The notes: a model not told the origin generated them from the letters alone. DNA of 64,000 nt from Thiotrichales bacterium (GCA_026709935.1 JAPOSC010000055.1:1-64000), one strand, 5' to 3'; shown: positions 33,082-42,385, numbered from the stretch's first letter. Numbers and translations are program-made.

Positions 33082-33555
33082 ATGATCGATCCGGACCGGC
33101 TGTTGGCTCTGGTGCGTGCGCTCAACCGCGAAGGCGTCGAGTATGTCGTGGTCGGTGCGACGGCGCTGGGTCTGCACGGTCTCGCCCGGGCCACGGAGGA
33201 TGTGGATCTCTTCGTGCGTCCGACGCCGGAGAACGTCGCGCGGCTCAGGCGGGCGCTGGCGGCAGTCTGGTCGGACCCTGACATCGATACCATCGTCGCC
33301 AGCGACCTTGCCGGCGAGTATCCCACCATCCGCTACGGCCCGCCTGACGGGTCGTTCACCCTGGACCTGCTTGCACGACTCGGAGAGCGATTCGGATACG
33401 ACGACATCGAAGCCGTGAGCGTGGAGTTCGAAGGCGAGCCCATACGCACGGCCACTCCGCGCACGCTGTACAGAATGAAACACGATACGGTGCGGCCGCT
33501 GGATCGGGCGGATGCGGCGGCCCTGCAGCGTACCTTCGGCCTGGAGGACGAGTAG
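33082..33555 (+). CDS. nucleotidyltransferase-fold protein (AbiEii/MNT-like)
   Basis: 157 aa. The nucleotidyltransferase signature is visible as VVVGATALGLHGLARATEDVDLFVRPT: a Gly-Ala helix followed by an Asp-x-Asp metal pair (DVD). Later FTLDLLARLG supplies the usual third acidic strand. ATG 33082 preferred over GTG 33061 because homology starts there. Followed after one base by a small gene, forming a two-gene cassette like toxin-antitoxin modules in which this fold acts as antitoxin or toxin. Assignment to such a module is inference. Confidence 0.78.
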   Translation: MIDPDRLLALVRALNREGVEYVVVGATALGLHGLARATEDVDLFVRPTPENVARLRRALAAVWSDPDIDTIVASDLAGEYPTIRYGPPDGSFTLDLLARLGERFGYDDIEAVSVEFEGEPIRTATPRTLYRMKHDTVRPLDRADAAALQRTFGLEDE

Positions 33556-33556
33556 C

Positions 33557-33814
33557 GTGCCGATTCAGCGGTTCCGGCGTGTGGAGGACATGCCGCAGGT
33601 GGCGCCGCTGCCGCCGGGGCCGGAGCGTGCGCAGCGCCTGCGGATGCTGTGGCGCGGCTGGATGCGCATCCTGCCGCCGCTCGATCTGAGAGGTGTGCGC
33701 CGGTATCGCGATCCGGACGAGGCCGCTCGCGATCGCGAGGCGGCGGTGATCCGTCGCGCTCGCCACCTTGCCGCCGAGCGGGCTGCCAGAGATGCGGTGA
33801 GCGATCCCCGATAG
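33557..33814 (+). CDS. small basic protein, partner of the nucleotidyltransferase
   Basis: 85 aa, GTG start one base after the previous stop. Begins VPIQRFRRVEDMPQV and later has PLDLRGVRRYRDPDEAARDR, a short form of a widespread family encoded next to nucleotidyltransferase-fold genes. Arg-rich (nearly a quarter). No catalytic motif. Probably co-translated and interacting with the upstream protein; role unknown. Confidence 0.65.
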   Translation: MPIQRFRRVEDMPQVAPLPPGPERAQRLRMLWRGWMRILPPLDLRGVRRYRDPDEAARDREAAVIRRARHLAAERAARDAVSDPR

Positions 33815-33832
33815 AGGCGGTGTACGCGGGCG

Positions 33833-34351
33833 TTACCGTATCCCGGATCCGCGGCGGCGTCGCGTCAGCGGCTGATCGAGAATTTCCTTCACCACGAACG
33901 CTTCGCGCAGCGCATCCGGGCTGCGCAGGCGCGCGCGAATACGCTGCGGGAACGGAACTCCGGCTGCGACGGGAGTGGAGGGCGGAGCGGACGGCGAGAA
34001 GCGCGGGTGTCGGGGAGGAGCCTCGGCCGGTGGCGGGCGCATCGATCCGTACCCTCGCGCGCCCGCCCCGGATGACGCCGGCGTTCCGGACGCCGGGGGG
34101 CGCCATACCGTCTCCGGCCTCCGGCCGGTCGGCGGTGGGGGGGCGGTACGAGGCTTCGATTCCCGTTCGGTGGGCTCCGGCCGACTGGTTTCGGCGGCCG
34201 GCTCCCGGAACGGATCCTCCAGCAGTCCGTCGTCGTCCTCGTCCCCGGCGCCGTACCCGAGACGGGCGCGGAGGTCGTCCGCCGGCCCCTGTTCGCTGGC
34301 CTCTTCGAGTGAACGTGCGACTCGCTGCAGCAGTTCGCCGAGTGATGCCAT
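33833..34351 (-). CDS. proline-rich low-complexity protein downstream of flotillin
   Basis: 172 aa. A short N-terminal helix (LGELLQRVARSLEEASEQ), an acidic patch (GDEDDDGLLEDPF), about 80 residues of Pro/Arg/Ser-rich disordered sequence, then a folded-looking C-terminal helix (DALREAFVVKEILDQPLTRR). I recognise the C-terminal EIL-PL motif as recurring in small proteins next to flotillin/NfeD genes, but no function is known. Same strand as floA, 73 bp downstream of it. Composition matches the local GC-rich style, so existence rests on the conserved ends and the operon. Confidence 0.65.
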   Translation of the reverse strand: MASLGELLQRVARSLEEASEQGPADDLRARLGYGAGDEDDDGLLEDPFREPAAETSRPEPTERESKPRTAPPPPTGRRPETVWRPPASGTPASSGAGARGYGSMRPPPAEAPPRHPRFSPSAPPSTPVAAGVPFPQRIRARLRSPDALREAFVVKEILDQPLTRRRRGSGIR

Positions 34352-34424
34352 GTGTCAATCCTCGCCGATCTTCATGGGAGGCATGTTCCGCTTTGCGAGA
34401 ACCCCGGCTCCCGGCGACATCGCC

Positions 34425-35435
34425 TCAGCTCTCCGTCGCCGCGGCGTCGTCCCCTTCGCCCGCGATGCTCTGGCGCATGCGGGTGTCGGAGATGACGTTC
34501 TGCATGCCGTAGTAGTCCATCACCCCGAGGTTGCCGGCGCGGAACGCGTCGGCCATCGCCTTGGGCACCTCGGCTTCGGCCAGCACCACCTTCGCGCGGT
34601 TTTCCTGCACCAGCGCCACCATCTCCTGCTCGCGGGCGACGGCCAGCGCGCGCTGGCGCTCGGCCTGCGCCTGGGCGACCTGTTTCTCGGCTTCCGCCTG
34701 GTCGATCTTCAGGCGCGCCCCGATGTTGTCTCCGACGTCGACATCGGCGATGTCGATGGAAAGGATCTCGAACGCAGTACCGGAGTCGAGACCACGCTCC
34801 AGCACCACCTTGGAGATGCGGTCGGGGTTCTCCAGCACCGCCATGTGGTTGTCCGACGAGCCGATGGTGGTGACGATGCCTTCGCCCACCCGGGCCACGA
34901 TGGTCTCTTCGGTGGCGCCGCCGACGAGGCGGTCGAGGTTGGTCCGCACCGTGACCCGCGCTTTCACCTTGAGCTGGATGCCGTCGCCGGCGATGCCGTC
35001 GATGGTATTGCGCGCCATTTGCCCCGAGGGCACGTCGATGACCTTGGGGTTGACCGAGGTACCGACCGCCTCCTGCACGTCGCGCCCCGCGAGGTCGATG
35101 GCGCAGGCGCGGTCGTAGTCGAGCTTGATGTTGGCCTTGCTCGCGGAGATGAGCGCCTGCACCACGCGCGCGACATTGCCACCCGCGAGGTAGTGGGCTT
35201 CAAGCTGGTCGGCGGAGATGTCGATGCCCGCCTTCTTGGCGGTGATCCGCACCGTCACGATGATCGACGGGTTCACCTTGCGGAAACGCATGAAGATGAT
35301 CTGAAGCAGGCTCACCGGGGCGTTGGAGAGAATGGACTGCCACCACAGCCAGAACGCGCTCCAGATGAAGCCGAAGATGAGGATCGCGATGATCGCGATG
35401 ATGAACACGATGATGAGGTCGAAGGTCATGGACAT
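34425..35435 (-). CDS. floA: flotillin-like protein FloA (UPF0365)
   Basis: 336 aa. An N-terminal membrane segment ([19 protein letters not shown]) is followed by the SPFH-like domain with [21 protein letters not shown] and [21 protein letters not shown], then an Ala/Glu-rich coiled coil ([20 protein letters not shown]). This is the bacterial FloA layout; these proteins organise membrane microdomains. The usual partner NfeD is encoded immediately upstream (18-bp gap). Two possible starts (35435, 35429) differ by two residues. Confidence 0.94.
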   Translation of the reverse strand: MSMTFDLIIVFIIAIIAILIFGFIWSAFWLWWQSILSNAPVSLLQIIFMRFRKVNPSIIVTVRITAKKAGIDISADQLEAHYLAGGNVARVVQALISASKANIKLDYDRACAIDLAGRDVQEAVGTSVNPKVIDVPSGQMARNTIDGIAGDGIQLKVKARVTVRTNLDRLVGGATEETIVARVGEGIVTTIGSSDNHMAVLENPDRISKVVLERGLDSGTAFEILSIDIADVDVGDNIGARLKIDQAEAEKQVAQAQAERQRALAVAREQEMVALVQENRAKVVLAEAEVPKAMADAFRAGNLGVMDYYGMQNVISDTRMRQSIAGEGDDAAATES

Positions 35436-35453
35436 GAGGTGATTTCTCCCCGG

Positions 35454-35987
35454 TCATGAGGTGGTGTTGTGTGTTTCCGCCGGCGCGACGAAAACGATGG
35501 GTCCGTCGATGTGCAGCACTGTCACCTTCTCGCCGCGCCCGAGGCTGCCGCTCTGCACCTGTACGTCGCACTCCCCGCCGTCGAACCGCGCCCGGCCCGA
35601 AGGCCGGGCCGGGGTGACCATGACCCCGGTCGCGCCCGGATGCACTCCGACGGCTTGCGCATGGTGATGATAGCCCGCTTCGGCGGTGATCTCGCTCTTC
35701 GGTACAAGCGTACGCGATCGCCGGATGCGCGCGAGCCCCCATCGTCCGAGCCCCACCGCCAGGACCGGGACCACCGCCGCCATCGCCCAGCCGGCCGCAT
35801 CGTGCGCGGCGAACGCGTAGTGGATCGCCCCGAGCGCCGATGCGATGGAACCCACGAGCAGTATCCCGAACGACACCACGAAGAGCTCGAGGACGAGCAG
35901 GGCGACGGCGAGGACCAGCAGGCCGACGGCGAGCCACAGGGACGGCCAGTCGACGCCGGCGGCAGCGGACAGGACGAGGTTATCCAA
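35454..35987 (-). CDS. NfeD-like membrane protein (short form)
   Basis: 177 aa: two to three membrane helices (LWLAVGLLVLAVALLVLELF; GILLVGSIASALGAI; WAMAAVVPVLAVGLG), then a C-terminal OB-fold NfeD domain (GATGVMVTPARPSGRARFDG ... GEKVTVLHIDGPIVFVAP). Lacks the protease domain of the long form. Sits between the long NfeD and floA, the classic partner order. Confidence 0.9.
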   Translation of the reverse strand: MDNLVLSAAAGVDWPSLWLAVGLLVLAVALLVLELFVVSFGILLVGSIASALGAIHYAFAAHDAAGWAMAAVVPVLAVGLGRWGLARIRRSRTLVPKSEITAEAGYHHHAQAVGVHPGATGVMVTPARPSGRARFDGGECDVQVQSGSLGRGEKVTVLHIDGPIVFVAPAETHNTTS

Positions 35988-36199
35988 GGGCGGGTTCCTG
36001 CCGCCTATTCGAACAGGGCGGCGAGGCCGGTGAGCCCCTCGTCCATTTGAAATTCTGCCGGGTATCTCCGGCCTGTATGAACGGGTTTCCCCGAGAGCTC
36101 AGGAGTCAAGGTGAGACACTGCCCAATGGTTGCTCGCAGCGGGATGCTGCTCGCCCTCGACCTACCGCGCAGTCTACCGTTCAAGTGCCGATCCGTGTT

Positions 36200-37732
36200 T
36201 CACCGCCCGGCGCCCGGCCCGGCTGCTACGGTGTCGGCGGCAGGGCGCACCATCACCTCGCCGAATTCCACCGACACCACTTCCACCGACGCTCCCGGCG
36301 CGATGTACGCGCCGTGCTCGGCCCGCGCGCGAATCGACTCGGCGCCGATTCTCACCATACCGCTCGGGTGCAATGCCTCGATTGCCTCGCCGCGTTGCCC
36401 CTGCAACACGGCCGTGCGGGCTTCGATGCCGCCAGCGCTCGTGGCGGTGACTTCCTCCCGTACCGCGATGCGGCGGTGGAGCGCGAGGCTGCGCGGCAGG
36501 TAGCGTGCGGCGAGTACGACGCCGGCCGCCACGATGCCCACCGAGGTGGCGCCGCTGAGCGCGGCGTCGCGCAGCGCATCGACAAAGATCGGATCGCCGA
36601 AGTCGAACTCCAACTCGTTCGGCAGGAACGCGAGCACGAGCCCCGTCAGCCCGACCGCCGCTCCGAGGGCGGCGAGCAGTCCGCCCCCCGCCATGGTGAA
36701 CATCTCCGCCGCGACGAGTCCGATGCCGATCACGATTAGCAGCAGCTCGAAGTTCTCCATCAGATCCAGCGAGTACTGGGCGAGAAGAAACCCCGCCCCG
36801 AGCAGGGCGGCGAGCCCCGCCCACAGACCCACCCCCGGGGTCTTCAGCTCGAAGAGCAGGAACAGCACCGCGAGCCCCGCCAGCGCCGGCGCGAAGCGCG
36901 ACAGCGCCCAGGCCGCGCGCTCCGTCCCGCGCGGAGACAGGTCGACCACCTCGTCGGCGGAGACCCCGAGACGCTCGTACATTGCGTCGAGGTCGGCCAT
37001 GTTGTCGCTCGCCATGCCGAACCTCACCGCTTCCAGCCCGGTCAGGGTGAGGAGGCGGTCCGGTCCGCGGTAGACGATGACCTGCTGCGGATCGTCGCGA
37101 TCGACGTCCGGGTGGCGGGTGAGGAATTCCGGCAGGTCGTCCTCGATGACGTACTCCACCGGCCCGCCGGGCAGGGTGACCCGATAGAGCGACTGCTTGT
37201 GCGCGGTCATCTTGAGCAGCATCCCGCGGTTCCACCCGCGCTGCTCCGCCGCCTGCGCAAGCAGGGTGCGCACCACCGTCTCGAACTTCTCCGGGGCGTA
37301 CTCGATCTGGCCCTCCGGGGTCTGGAACACGACGCCGATGTCGCCGATCGACGCCGTCTCGCTGATGTAGACCTCCTCGTGGGCGTAGGCGATCAGCGCG
37401 CCGGCGGAGATCGCGCGGAAGTCGATGAAGGCGACGGTGCGGATGCCTTCCGCTTCGAGGTCCAGGATGCGCTTGAACATGCTGCGCGCGTGATGCACCT
37501 CGCCCCCGTCGGTGTCGATGCGCACCAGCAGGGTATCGATATTCCCGGCCTGCGCCTGTTCGATGGCGCGTGCGAGGTAGCGGTCCGAGAACCGGTCGAT
37601 GATGTCGTCGATCTCCAGGTAGCCTACGGTGCCGTACTGCGTCGCGGCGGAGATCGGGCTGGCGGCCGGAAGCGCGCACGTCACGACCGGCAGAAGGCTG
37701 CACGCGAGCCGCCGCAGGAGGGCGGAATGCAC
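36200..37732 (-). CDS. NfeD long form with ClpP-like membrane serine protease domain
   Basis: 510 aa. A signal peptide (LLRRLACSLLPVVTCALPAA) is followed by a ClpP/crotonase-fold domain: LVRIDTDGGEVHHARSMFKR, AFIDFRAISAGALIAYA with the Ser in the nucleophile position, SIGDIGVVF, and Lys in MTAHKQSLYRV as the likely dyad partner. Then come four to five membrane helices (about 290-420) and a C-terminal NfeD OB domain (GQRGEAIEALHPSGMVRIG). Family proteases of this type (stomatin operon partner) act on membrane proteins. The gap of 212 bp to the short NfeD holds nothing evident. Confidence 0.9.
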   Translation of the reverse strand: MHSALLRRLACSLLPVVTCALPAASPISAATQYGTVGYLEIDDIIDRFSDRYLARAIEQAQAGNIDTLLVRIDTDGGEVHHARSMFKRILDLEAEGIRTVAFIDFRAISAGALIAYAHEEVYISETASIGDIGVVFQTPEGQIEYAPEKFETVVRTLLAQAAEQRGWNRGMLLKMTAHKQSLYRVTLPGGPVEYVIEDDLPEFLTRHPDVDRDDPQQVIVYRGPDRLLTLTGLEAVRFGMASDNMADLDAMYERLGVSADEVVDLSPRGTERAAWALSRFAPALAGLAVLFLLFELKTPGVGLWAGLAALLGAGFLLAQYSLDLMENFELLLIVIGIGLVAAEMFTMAGGGLLAALGAAVGLTGLVLAFLPNELEFDFGDPIFVDALRDAALSGATSVGIVAAGVVLAARYLPRSLALHRRIAVREEVTATSAGGIEARTAVLQGQRGEAIEALHPSGMVRIGAESIRARAEHGAYIAPGASVEVVSVEFGEVMVRPAADTVAAGPGAGR

Positions 37733-37737
37733 TTTCG

Positions 37738-38184
37738 TTATCCCTCCGCGCCGTCGCCTTCGAGCATCGCGGTGGCGAGCACGTCGGGCAGGGCCTGCAT
37801 GACGGGGGCGGGGACGGTGGTCGCCTGCGACCAGGTGACCGCGTAGTCACCGCCGTCGCGGCGGCGGTAGACGAGGAAGAGCCGGCCGTCGTGGGAGACC
37901 GCGAGTTCGGCCCATTCGTTGTGGTAGAAGCTGTCGAGGTCGGCCTCCGCCACCACCGTGGCGAGCCGCAGCCGTTGGGGGCGGCTGGCCGGGTCCATCA
38001 CCGTCAGCACTTCCGGCGGGGCGGCGGCGGCCTTCTCGATCGCGCCGGCGAGCAATGCGTCGAGTTCGACGCGCAACGCGTCCGGGAAGGTACTCCACCG
38101 GGCCAGCACCTGGGCGCGCAGCCGGCCGAGGGCGTCTCCCGCACCACCGGGGGCACCCGCATCGGAATGGTCGATTCCCGCCAT
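37738..38184 (-). CDS. uncharacterised protein upstream of NfeD protease
   Basis: 148 aa from ATG 38184. I do not recognise a domain. Helical N-terminal half (ALGRLRAQVLARWSTFPDAL; LDALLAGAIEKAAAAPPEV) and a sheet-like C-terminal half (RLRLATVVAEADLDSFYHNEWAELAVSHDGRLFLVYR) with conserved-looking aromatic residues. Ends five bases before the NfeD start, so it is in the same operon. The frame is open a further 38 codons upstream to 38298; the start is uncertain and the RBS weak. Confidence 0.6.
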   Translation of the reverse strand: MAGIDHSDAGAPGGAGDALGRLRAQVLARWSTFPDALRVELDALLAGAIEKAAAAPPEVLTVMDPASRPQRLRLATVVAEADLDSFYHNEWAELAVSHDGRLFLVYRRRDGGDYAVTWSQATTVPAPVMQALPDVLATAMLEGDGAEG

Positions 38185-38455
38185 CGCTGCATTCTCGGGA
38201 CTCGGATGGGCGGCGACAAGTCCGACCCATCGGACACGGGAGGGTTTCGCCCGCCATCCCGGCTTCGCGGAGACGAAAATCCGATCGCCCTTGTCCAAAT
38301 CTCGAGGCCGGGTTCGCCCGCCCGGCGGTCCTTGCCGGAAGGCGGGAGCGCAGCCGGCGATTCATGGGGTGCGGCGACTGTCTCCACCATGATCCTGTGT
38401 CGGGCGGTCGGGTAAACTCCGCGCTCGCTTCCCCCAATCAACGGAACTCAAAACG

Positions 38456-40219
38456 ATGCAGATGACTTCTCAGGAGGCGTTCGTCGAGACGCTGCGGGTG
38501 AACAACGTCAAGGTCGCGTTCGGGATCGTCGGTTCGGCCTTCATGCCGGGGCTCGACATTTTCGAGCGCGCGGGTATCCGGTTCGTCGATGTCGCGCACG
38601 AGCAGGGCGCCGCCCACATGGCGGATGGGTACACGCGTGCGAACGGCGAGGTCGCGGTGTGCATCGCGCAGAACGGGCCGGGGATCACCAACTTCGTTAC
38701 CGCGGTGGCGGCCGCGTACTGGAACCACACCCCGATGATCGTGGTGACGCCCGAGACCGGAGCGAAGACCCAGGGTCTCGGCGGGTTCCAGGAGACCCGC
38801 CAGCTTCCGTACTTCGAGGAGATCACCTGTCACCAGGAGACCCTTGCGCACCCGCACCGCATGGTGGAGGCGCTGAGCCGGTGCTTCCAGCGCGCGCGCC
38901 AGCACTCGGCGCCGGTGCAGTTCAACATCCCCCGCGACTATTTCTGCCAGATCATCGACGTCGAGATCCCCGAGCCCATCCGGCCCGGACGCCAGCCCGG
39001 CGACGTGGACACCGTCAATGCCGCCGCCGCGTTGCTGAGGGCGGCGAAGAGTCCGTTCATCGTGGCCGGGGCCGGGGTGGTCCTGAGCGACGCGGTCGAC
39101 GAATGCCGGCAGCTCGCCGAGCGCCTGGGCGCTCCCGTCGCGAACAGCTACCTCCACAACGACAGCTTCCCCGCGAGCCACCCCCTCGCGGTCGGGCCGC
39201 TCGGCTACCAAGGGTGGGAGTCGGCGATGGTGCTCGTGAAGGAGGCGGACGTCATCCTCGCTCTCGGCACCCGGCTCAACCCCTTCAGCACCCTGCCGCA
39301 GCACGGCATCGAGTACTGGACCGGACAGGCGAAGATCATCCAGGTCGATTCCAATCCCGATATGCTGGGCCTCGCCAAGCCGATCGACGTCGGGATCTGC
39401 GGCGACGCCCGCGCCGTCGCGCGCCAGCTTCTGGAGGCGCTGGACGGGCATACCCCGGGCGCCGAAGCGGACGATCGCAGGAACCGGATCGCCACCGCGA
39501 AGTCCGCGTGGCTCCAGAAGCTCGCGGGCTGGGACCACGAGGAGGACGATCCGGGCAGCACCTGGAACGCCCGGGCGCAGGAAGCCGCCCCGGGACGGAT
39601 GGCGCCCCGCCAGGTGCTGCGGGCCATCCAGGACGGCCTGCCGCCGGACGCGATGGTCTCCACCGACATCGGCAACATCTGCGCGATGGCGAACAGCTAC
39701 CTGCCCTTCGAACAGCCGCGGAGCTTCTTCGCCCCGGGGATGTTCGGCAACTGCGGCTACGCCTTCCCCTCGATCATGGGGGCGAAGCTCGCGCAGCCGG
39801 AGCGTCCCGCGGTGGCGCTGGTCGGCGACGGCGCGTTCGGCATCAGCCTGAACGAGCTGCCGACCTGCGACCGGATGAGCATCCCGGTGACGGTGGTGGT
39901 GTTCCGCAACGAGCAGTGGGGGGCGGAGAAGAAGAACGACATCCTGTGGTTCGACGAGCGCTTCGTCGGCACCGAGCTCGGCGACCCCTTCAGCTACGCG
40001 AAGGTAGCCGAGGCGTTCGGTCTGAAGGGGGTGCGGGTCGACACCATGGCGGACCTGACCGACGCCATCCGCGAGTCCTGCGCTGCGCAGACCCACGGCA
40101 CCACGACCCTCGTCGAGGTGGTGGTCAACAAGGAACTCGGCGCCCCGTTCCGCCGCGACGCGATGCAGGATCAGGCGTGCCTGCTGCCACGGTACAAGGA
40201 CCTCACGGTCTCGCGCTGA
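38456..40219 (+). CDS. xsc: sulfoacetaldehyde acetyltransferase Xsc (ThDP enzyme)
   Basis: 587 aa. Converts sulfoacetaldehyde plus phosphate to acetyl phosphate and sulfite, the key C-S cleavage step for taurine, isethionate and related C2 sulfonates. The sequence follows the Xsc pattern throughout: EEAFVETLR-like opening (SQEAFVETLRVNNVKVAFGI), AYWNHTPMIVVTPE, GGFQETRQ, NIPRDYF, HNDSFPASHPL, GTRLNPFSTLPQHGIEYW, DHEEDDPGSTWNARA, GDGAFGIS and NELGAPFRR-like end (NKELGAPFRRDAM). ThDP-binding GDG...FRN is intact. A Met two codons on is an alternative start. No pta or taurine dehydrogenase/aminotransferase gene is adjacent. Convergent with the msm operon. Confidence 0.92.
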   Translation: MQMTSQEAFVETLRVNNVKVAFGIVGSAFMPGLDIFERAGIRFVDVAHEQGAAHMADGYTRANGEVAVCIAQNGPGITNFVTAVAAAYWNHTPMIVVTPETGAKTQGLGGFQETRQLPYFEEITCHQETLAHPHRMVEALSRCFQRARQHSAPVQFNIPRDYFCQIIDVEIPEPIRPGRQPGDVDTVNAAAALLRAAKSPFIVAGAGVVLSDAVDECRQLAERLGAPVANSYLHNDSFPASHPLAVGPLGYQGWESAMVLVKEADVILALGTRLNPFSTLPQHGIEYWTGQAKIIQVDSNPDMLGLAKPIDVGICGDARAVARQLLEALDGHTPGAEADDRRNRIATAKSAWLQKLAGWDHEEDDPGSTWNARAQEAAPGRMAPRQVLRAIQDGLPPDAMVSTDIGNICAMANSYLPFEQPRSFFAPGMFGNCGYAFPSIMGAKLAQPERPAVALVGDGAFGISLNELPTCDRMSIPVTVVVFRNEQWGAEKKNDILWFDERFVGTELGDPFSYAKVAEAFGLKGVRVDTMADLTDAIRESCAAQTHGTTTLVEVVVNKELGAPFRRDAMQDQACLLPRYKDLTVSR

Positions 40220-40229
40220 TGCGAGGATC

Positions 40230-40251
40230 CGGCTTCCGATCGGCTTCCGAT
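40230..40251. repeat. tandem 11-bp repeat CGGCTTCCGAT x2 between xsc and msmD
   Basis: Two perfect adjacent copies (40230-40240, 40241-40251) in the 68-bp gap between convergent genes. The region CCGATCGG inside is self-complementary and may contribute to a terminator. Confidence 0.6.
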
Positions 40252-40287
40252 CGGCTGGCCGACAAGGGGTAGCGCATTCGCCTGGCT

Positions 40288-41328
40288 TCAGGTGAACTTG
40301 TCGTACCGGATATCCGAGGCCGGGAGGCGGGCTTCCGCGATCAACATGCGCAACGCGCCGTCCACCATCGGGGGTGGGCCGGCCACGAACGCAGTGCGAT
40401 TGCCCCACGCTCCGGCCATGCGTTCGCCGGCCACGAGGTGTACGAAGCCATGGGCGGCCCGGATGCCCCCGGGGACATCCGGGTCGCGGACCGTGGACGA
40501 CTCCTCGGAGTAGGCGACGGTCACCGAGAGCCCACCTCCCGCGGCGTCGACAAGCCGGGCGAGTTCGTCGGCGAAGAACACGTCTTCCCGGGTCCGGACC
40601 CCGAAGAACACGTCGCCCCGGTGTCGCTCGAAGTGTCCGCTCGACAGGGCATGAGACACGATGGACATCATTCCCGCGATGCCCGAGCCGCCGGCGATGC
40701 ATACGAGATCCTTCTCCTCCTCCGGTCGCCAGGTCGCCCTGCCCAAAGGCCCGAAGACATCGAGCGTGGTGCCTGCCCGATCGACCCCGAGCCATTCCGA
40801 GAAGCCTCCGCCCGGTGTGCGCTTGACGACGAAATCCAGGCGAGAGGTTTCCGCCGCTCCGTTGACCATGGAATACGCGCGATATCCGTTGAGCCCGGGG
40901 ACCGCGAGTACCACGAACTGTCCGGAATCGAACGTGACAGGACGGTCGAGATCGATGCTGAACGTATCGACATCGCGGGTCAGGGGGCGGATCTCCGACA
41001 GATCACCGGTCAAGTATTGTGGTTCCCGCGCCGTGTCGGATACCCCATCGATCCGGGATGGGACGAGAACCTCGCAGTCGCCGAGCGCGACGCCCTGACA
41101 CATCAGGAACTCGCCTCGTTCGCGTTTCAGATGGGCATGTCCGGGCGCCTGCGGCCAGACGTCCTCGACGGTGCCGGGGCGAGCGCGCGCCTTGCAGGTG
41201 CCGCACGATCCGGTCGCGCATTCATGAGGGACACGGACTCCCGCGCGCAATGCTGCGTACAGAATCCGTTCGCGCGGAGCGCACTCGATCTCGTGAATCG
41301 ACGTCCTGGTGCGGATCGTGACCTTCAA
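40288..41328 (-). CDS. msmD: methanesulfonate monooxygenase reductase MsmD
   Basis: 346 aa oxidoreductase passing electrons from NAD(P)H to the ferredoxin. An N-terminal plant-type [2Fe-2S] domain has Cys37, Cys42, Cys45 and Cys77 (ECATGSCGTCKA ... LMCQG), an FAD domain with GYRAYSMVN, and an NAD domain with VCIAGGSGIAGMMSI and a C-terminal FVAGPPPMVDGAL. Start is TTG at 41328 after AAGGG; no ATG or GTG lies between it and the first beta strand. Last gene in the msmA-B-C-D order on this strand. Confidence 0.87.
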   Translation of the reverse strand: MKVTIRTRTSIHEIECAPRERILYAALRAGVRVPHECATGSCGTCKARARPGTVEDVWPQAPGHAHLKRERGEFLMCQGVALGDCEVLVPSRIDGVSDTAREPQYLTGDLSEIRPLTRDVDTFSIDLDRPVTFDSGQFVVLAVPGLNGYRAYSMVNGAAETSRLDFVVKRTPGGGFSEWLGVDRAGTTLDVFGPLGRATWRPEEEKDLVCIAGGSGIAGMMSIVSHALSSGHFERHRGDVFFGVRTREDVFFADELARLVDAAGGGLSVTVAYSEESSTVRDPDVPGGIRAAHGFVHLVAGERMAGAWGNRTAFVAGPPPMVDGALRMLIAEARLPASDIRYDKFT

Positions 41329-41364
41329 CGTCGACCCTTGCCGCGGGGCAATGCACCGAGCGGG

Positions 41365-41733
41365 CTACCACTCGAAGTCGTCATCCTCGTCGTCTTCGTG
41401 TTCGTAAACGAGTTCGCCGTCGATGCGGGCGAGAAGTTCGCCGCCTTCCACCCTCGATTCGTAGCGCAGCAGCTCGCGGTCGTTCTCTTCCGGGCCAGTC
41501 GGCTCACCGGTGCGCATGTTCCACTGATGCAGATGCTTGCTGCAGGTCAGGATGAGTCCGGCACATATTCCGGACTGGTCGAGCGGCTCCTCCATGTGAG
41601 GGCAGGAGGGAGGGAATACACTGAAGCCGTCGTCGCCGAGGTTGGCCACGATGACGGTGATCCCGTCCACGACGAAAGGGGCGAGTCGACCCGGCTCGAT
41701 GTCGCCCGCTGAACAGACACGCTTCCAGGTCAT
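41365..41733 (-). CDS. msmC: Rieske ferredoxin MsmC
   Basis: 122 aa. Rieske ligands Cys44-x-His46 and Cys64-x2-His67 with 17 residues between, the normal ferredoxin spacing (SCPHMEEP ... TCSKHLHQW). Very acidic C-terminus (HEDDEDDDFEW). ATG 41733 is chosen because the fold starts at once; the 45-residue upstream frame extension is unlike a ferredoxin. Electron carrier between MsmD and the MsmA/B hydroxylase. Confidence 0.87.
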   Translation of the reverse strand: MTWKRVCSAGDIEPGRLAPFVVDGITVIVANLGDDGFSVFPPSCPHMEEPLDQSGICAGLILTCSKHLHQWNMRTGEPTGPEENDRELLRYESRVEGGELLARIDGELVYEHEDDEDDDFEW

Positions 41734-41886
41734 CGTTCGCCCCGTTTTGGTCTCGGGTCCCCTCTCAGGTTCAGGGGAGTGGCCGGCTTGCTCCTCGGTG
41801 CCGCGCCCGCGTTCGGTCGGTACGTGGACGGGGACCTGTCGCATCGGCTCTTGTGGTTCGCCGACCATGTTCCGATCGTGTCGGGT

Positions 41887-42372
41887 TCATATCGGCCAGT
41901 GCGATCCCTTGTCGAGGCGTCGCGTGTCGAGCTGCACGATGCGTTCCACGAACTTCGCGTCCCCGTTCTCGAGTCTGAACCGGTCGTGGTACTTGCCGAC
42001 GAGGAAGAGGTTCGATGATCCCGCCTCGACATGGGAGGCCATACCGTCGAGGACGGTCCGGTAGACGGCGACCGACGAGACTGCCGACGCGGACGCGTCG
42101 GACTCGTCGACAGCGACCCGGTAGACGACCGTGTGCCGCGCGAGCGGTGAACGGTCCGTGTTGTGCTTGGGCAGCAGGTCGCACATCGAGACCATCTCTG
42201 CCCGGTTACCGTCGAGATAGGTCATGTCGTATCGGATTTCGGGGCTGAACGCCTTGATGGCGTAATAGAACCCGTCGTCGCACAGCGCGAGCCAATCCCC
42301 CCACCGGCACTCGTCGAGGGCCAGGCTCGCTTCGTAGATGGTCGAGCGGATGGTGTCGTGCGTGGCGATCAT
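41887..42372 (-). CDS. msmB: methanesulfonate monooxygenase hydroxylase small subunit MsmB
   Basis: 161 aa, NTF2-like fold of ring-hydroxylating oxygenase beta subunits. A typical opening (STIYEASLALDECRWGDWLALC), the segment YDMTYLDGNRAEMVSMCDL and the late strand SSNLFLVGKYHDRFRLENGD match the pattern. It lies 13 bases after msmA. Structural subunit supporting the alpha subunit; no catalytic residues are expected. Confidence 0.88.
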   Translation of the reverse strand: MIATHDTIRSTIYEASLALDECRWGDWLALCDDGFYYAIKAFSPEIRYDMTYLDGNRAEMVSMCDLLPKHNTDRSPLARHTVVYRVAVDESDASASAVSSVAVYRTVLDGMASHVEAGSSNLFLVGKYHDRFRLENGDAKFVERIVQLDTRRLDKGSHWPI

Positions 42373-42385
42373 CGATGCAGGTCTC

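Noticed and set aside
38456-40219. Xsc as acetolactate synthase or oxalyl-CoA decarboxylase
   Set aside because: Several Xsc-specific segments (AYWNHTPM, GGFQE, HNDSFP, DHEEDDPG) are present in order, unlike those ThDP enzymes.
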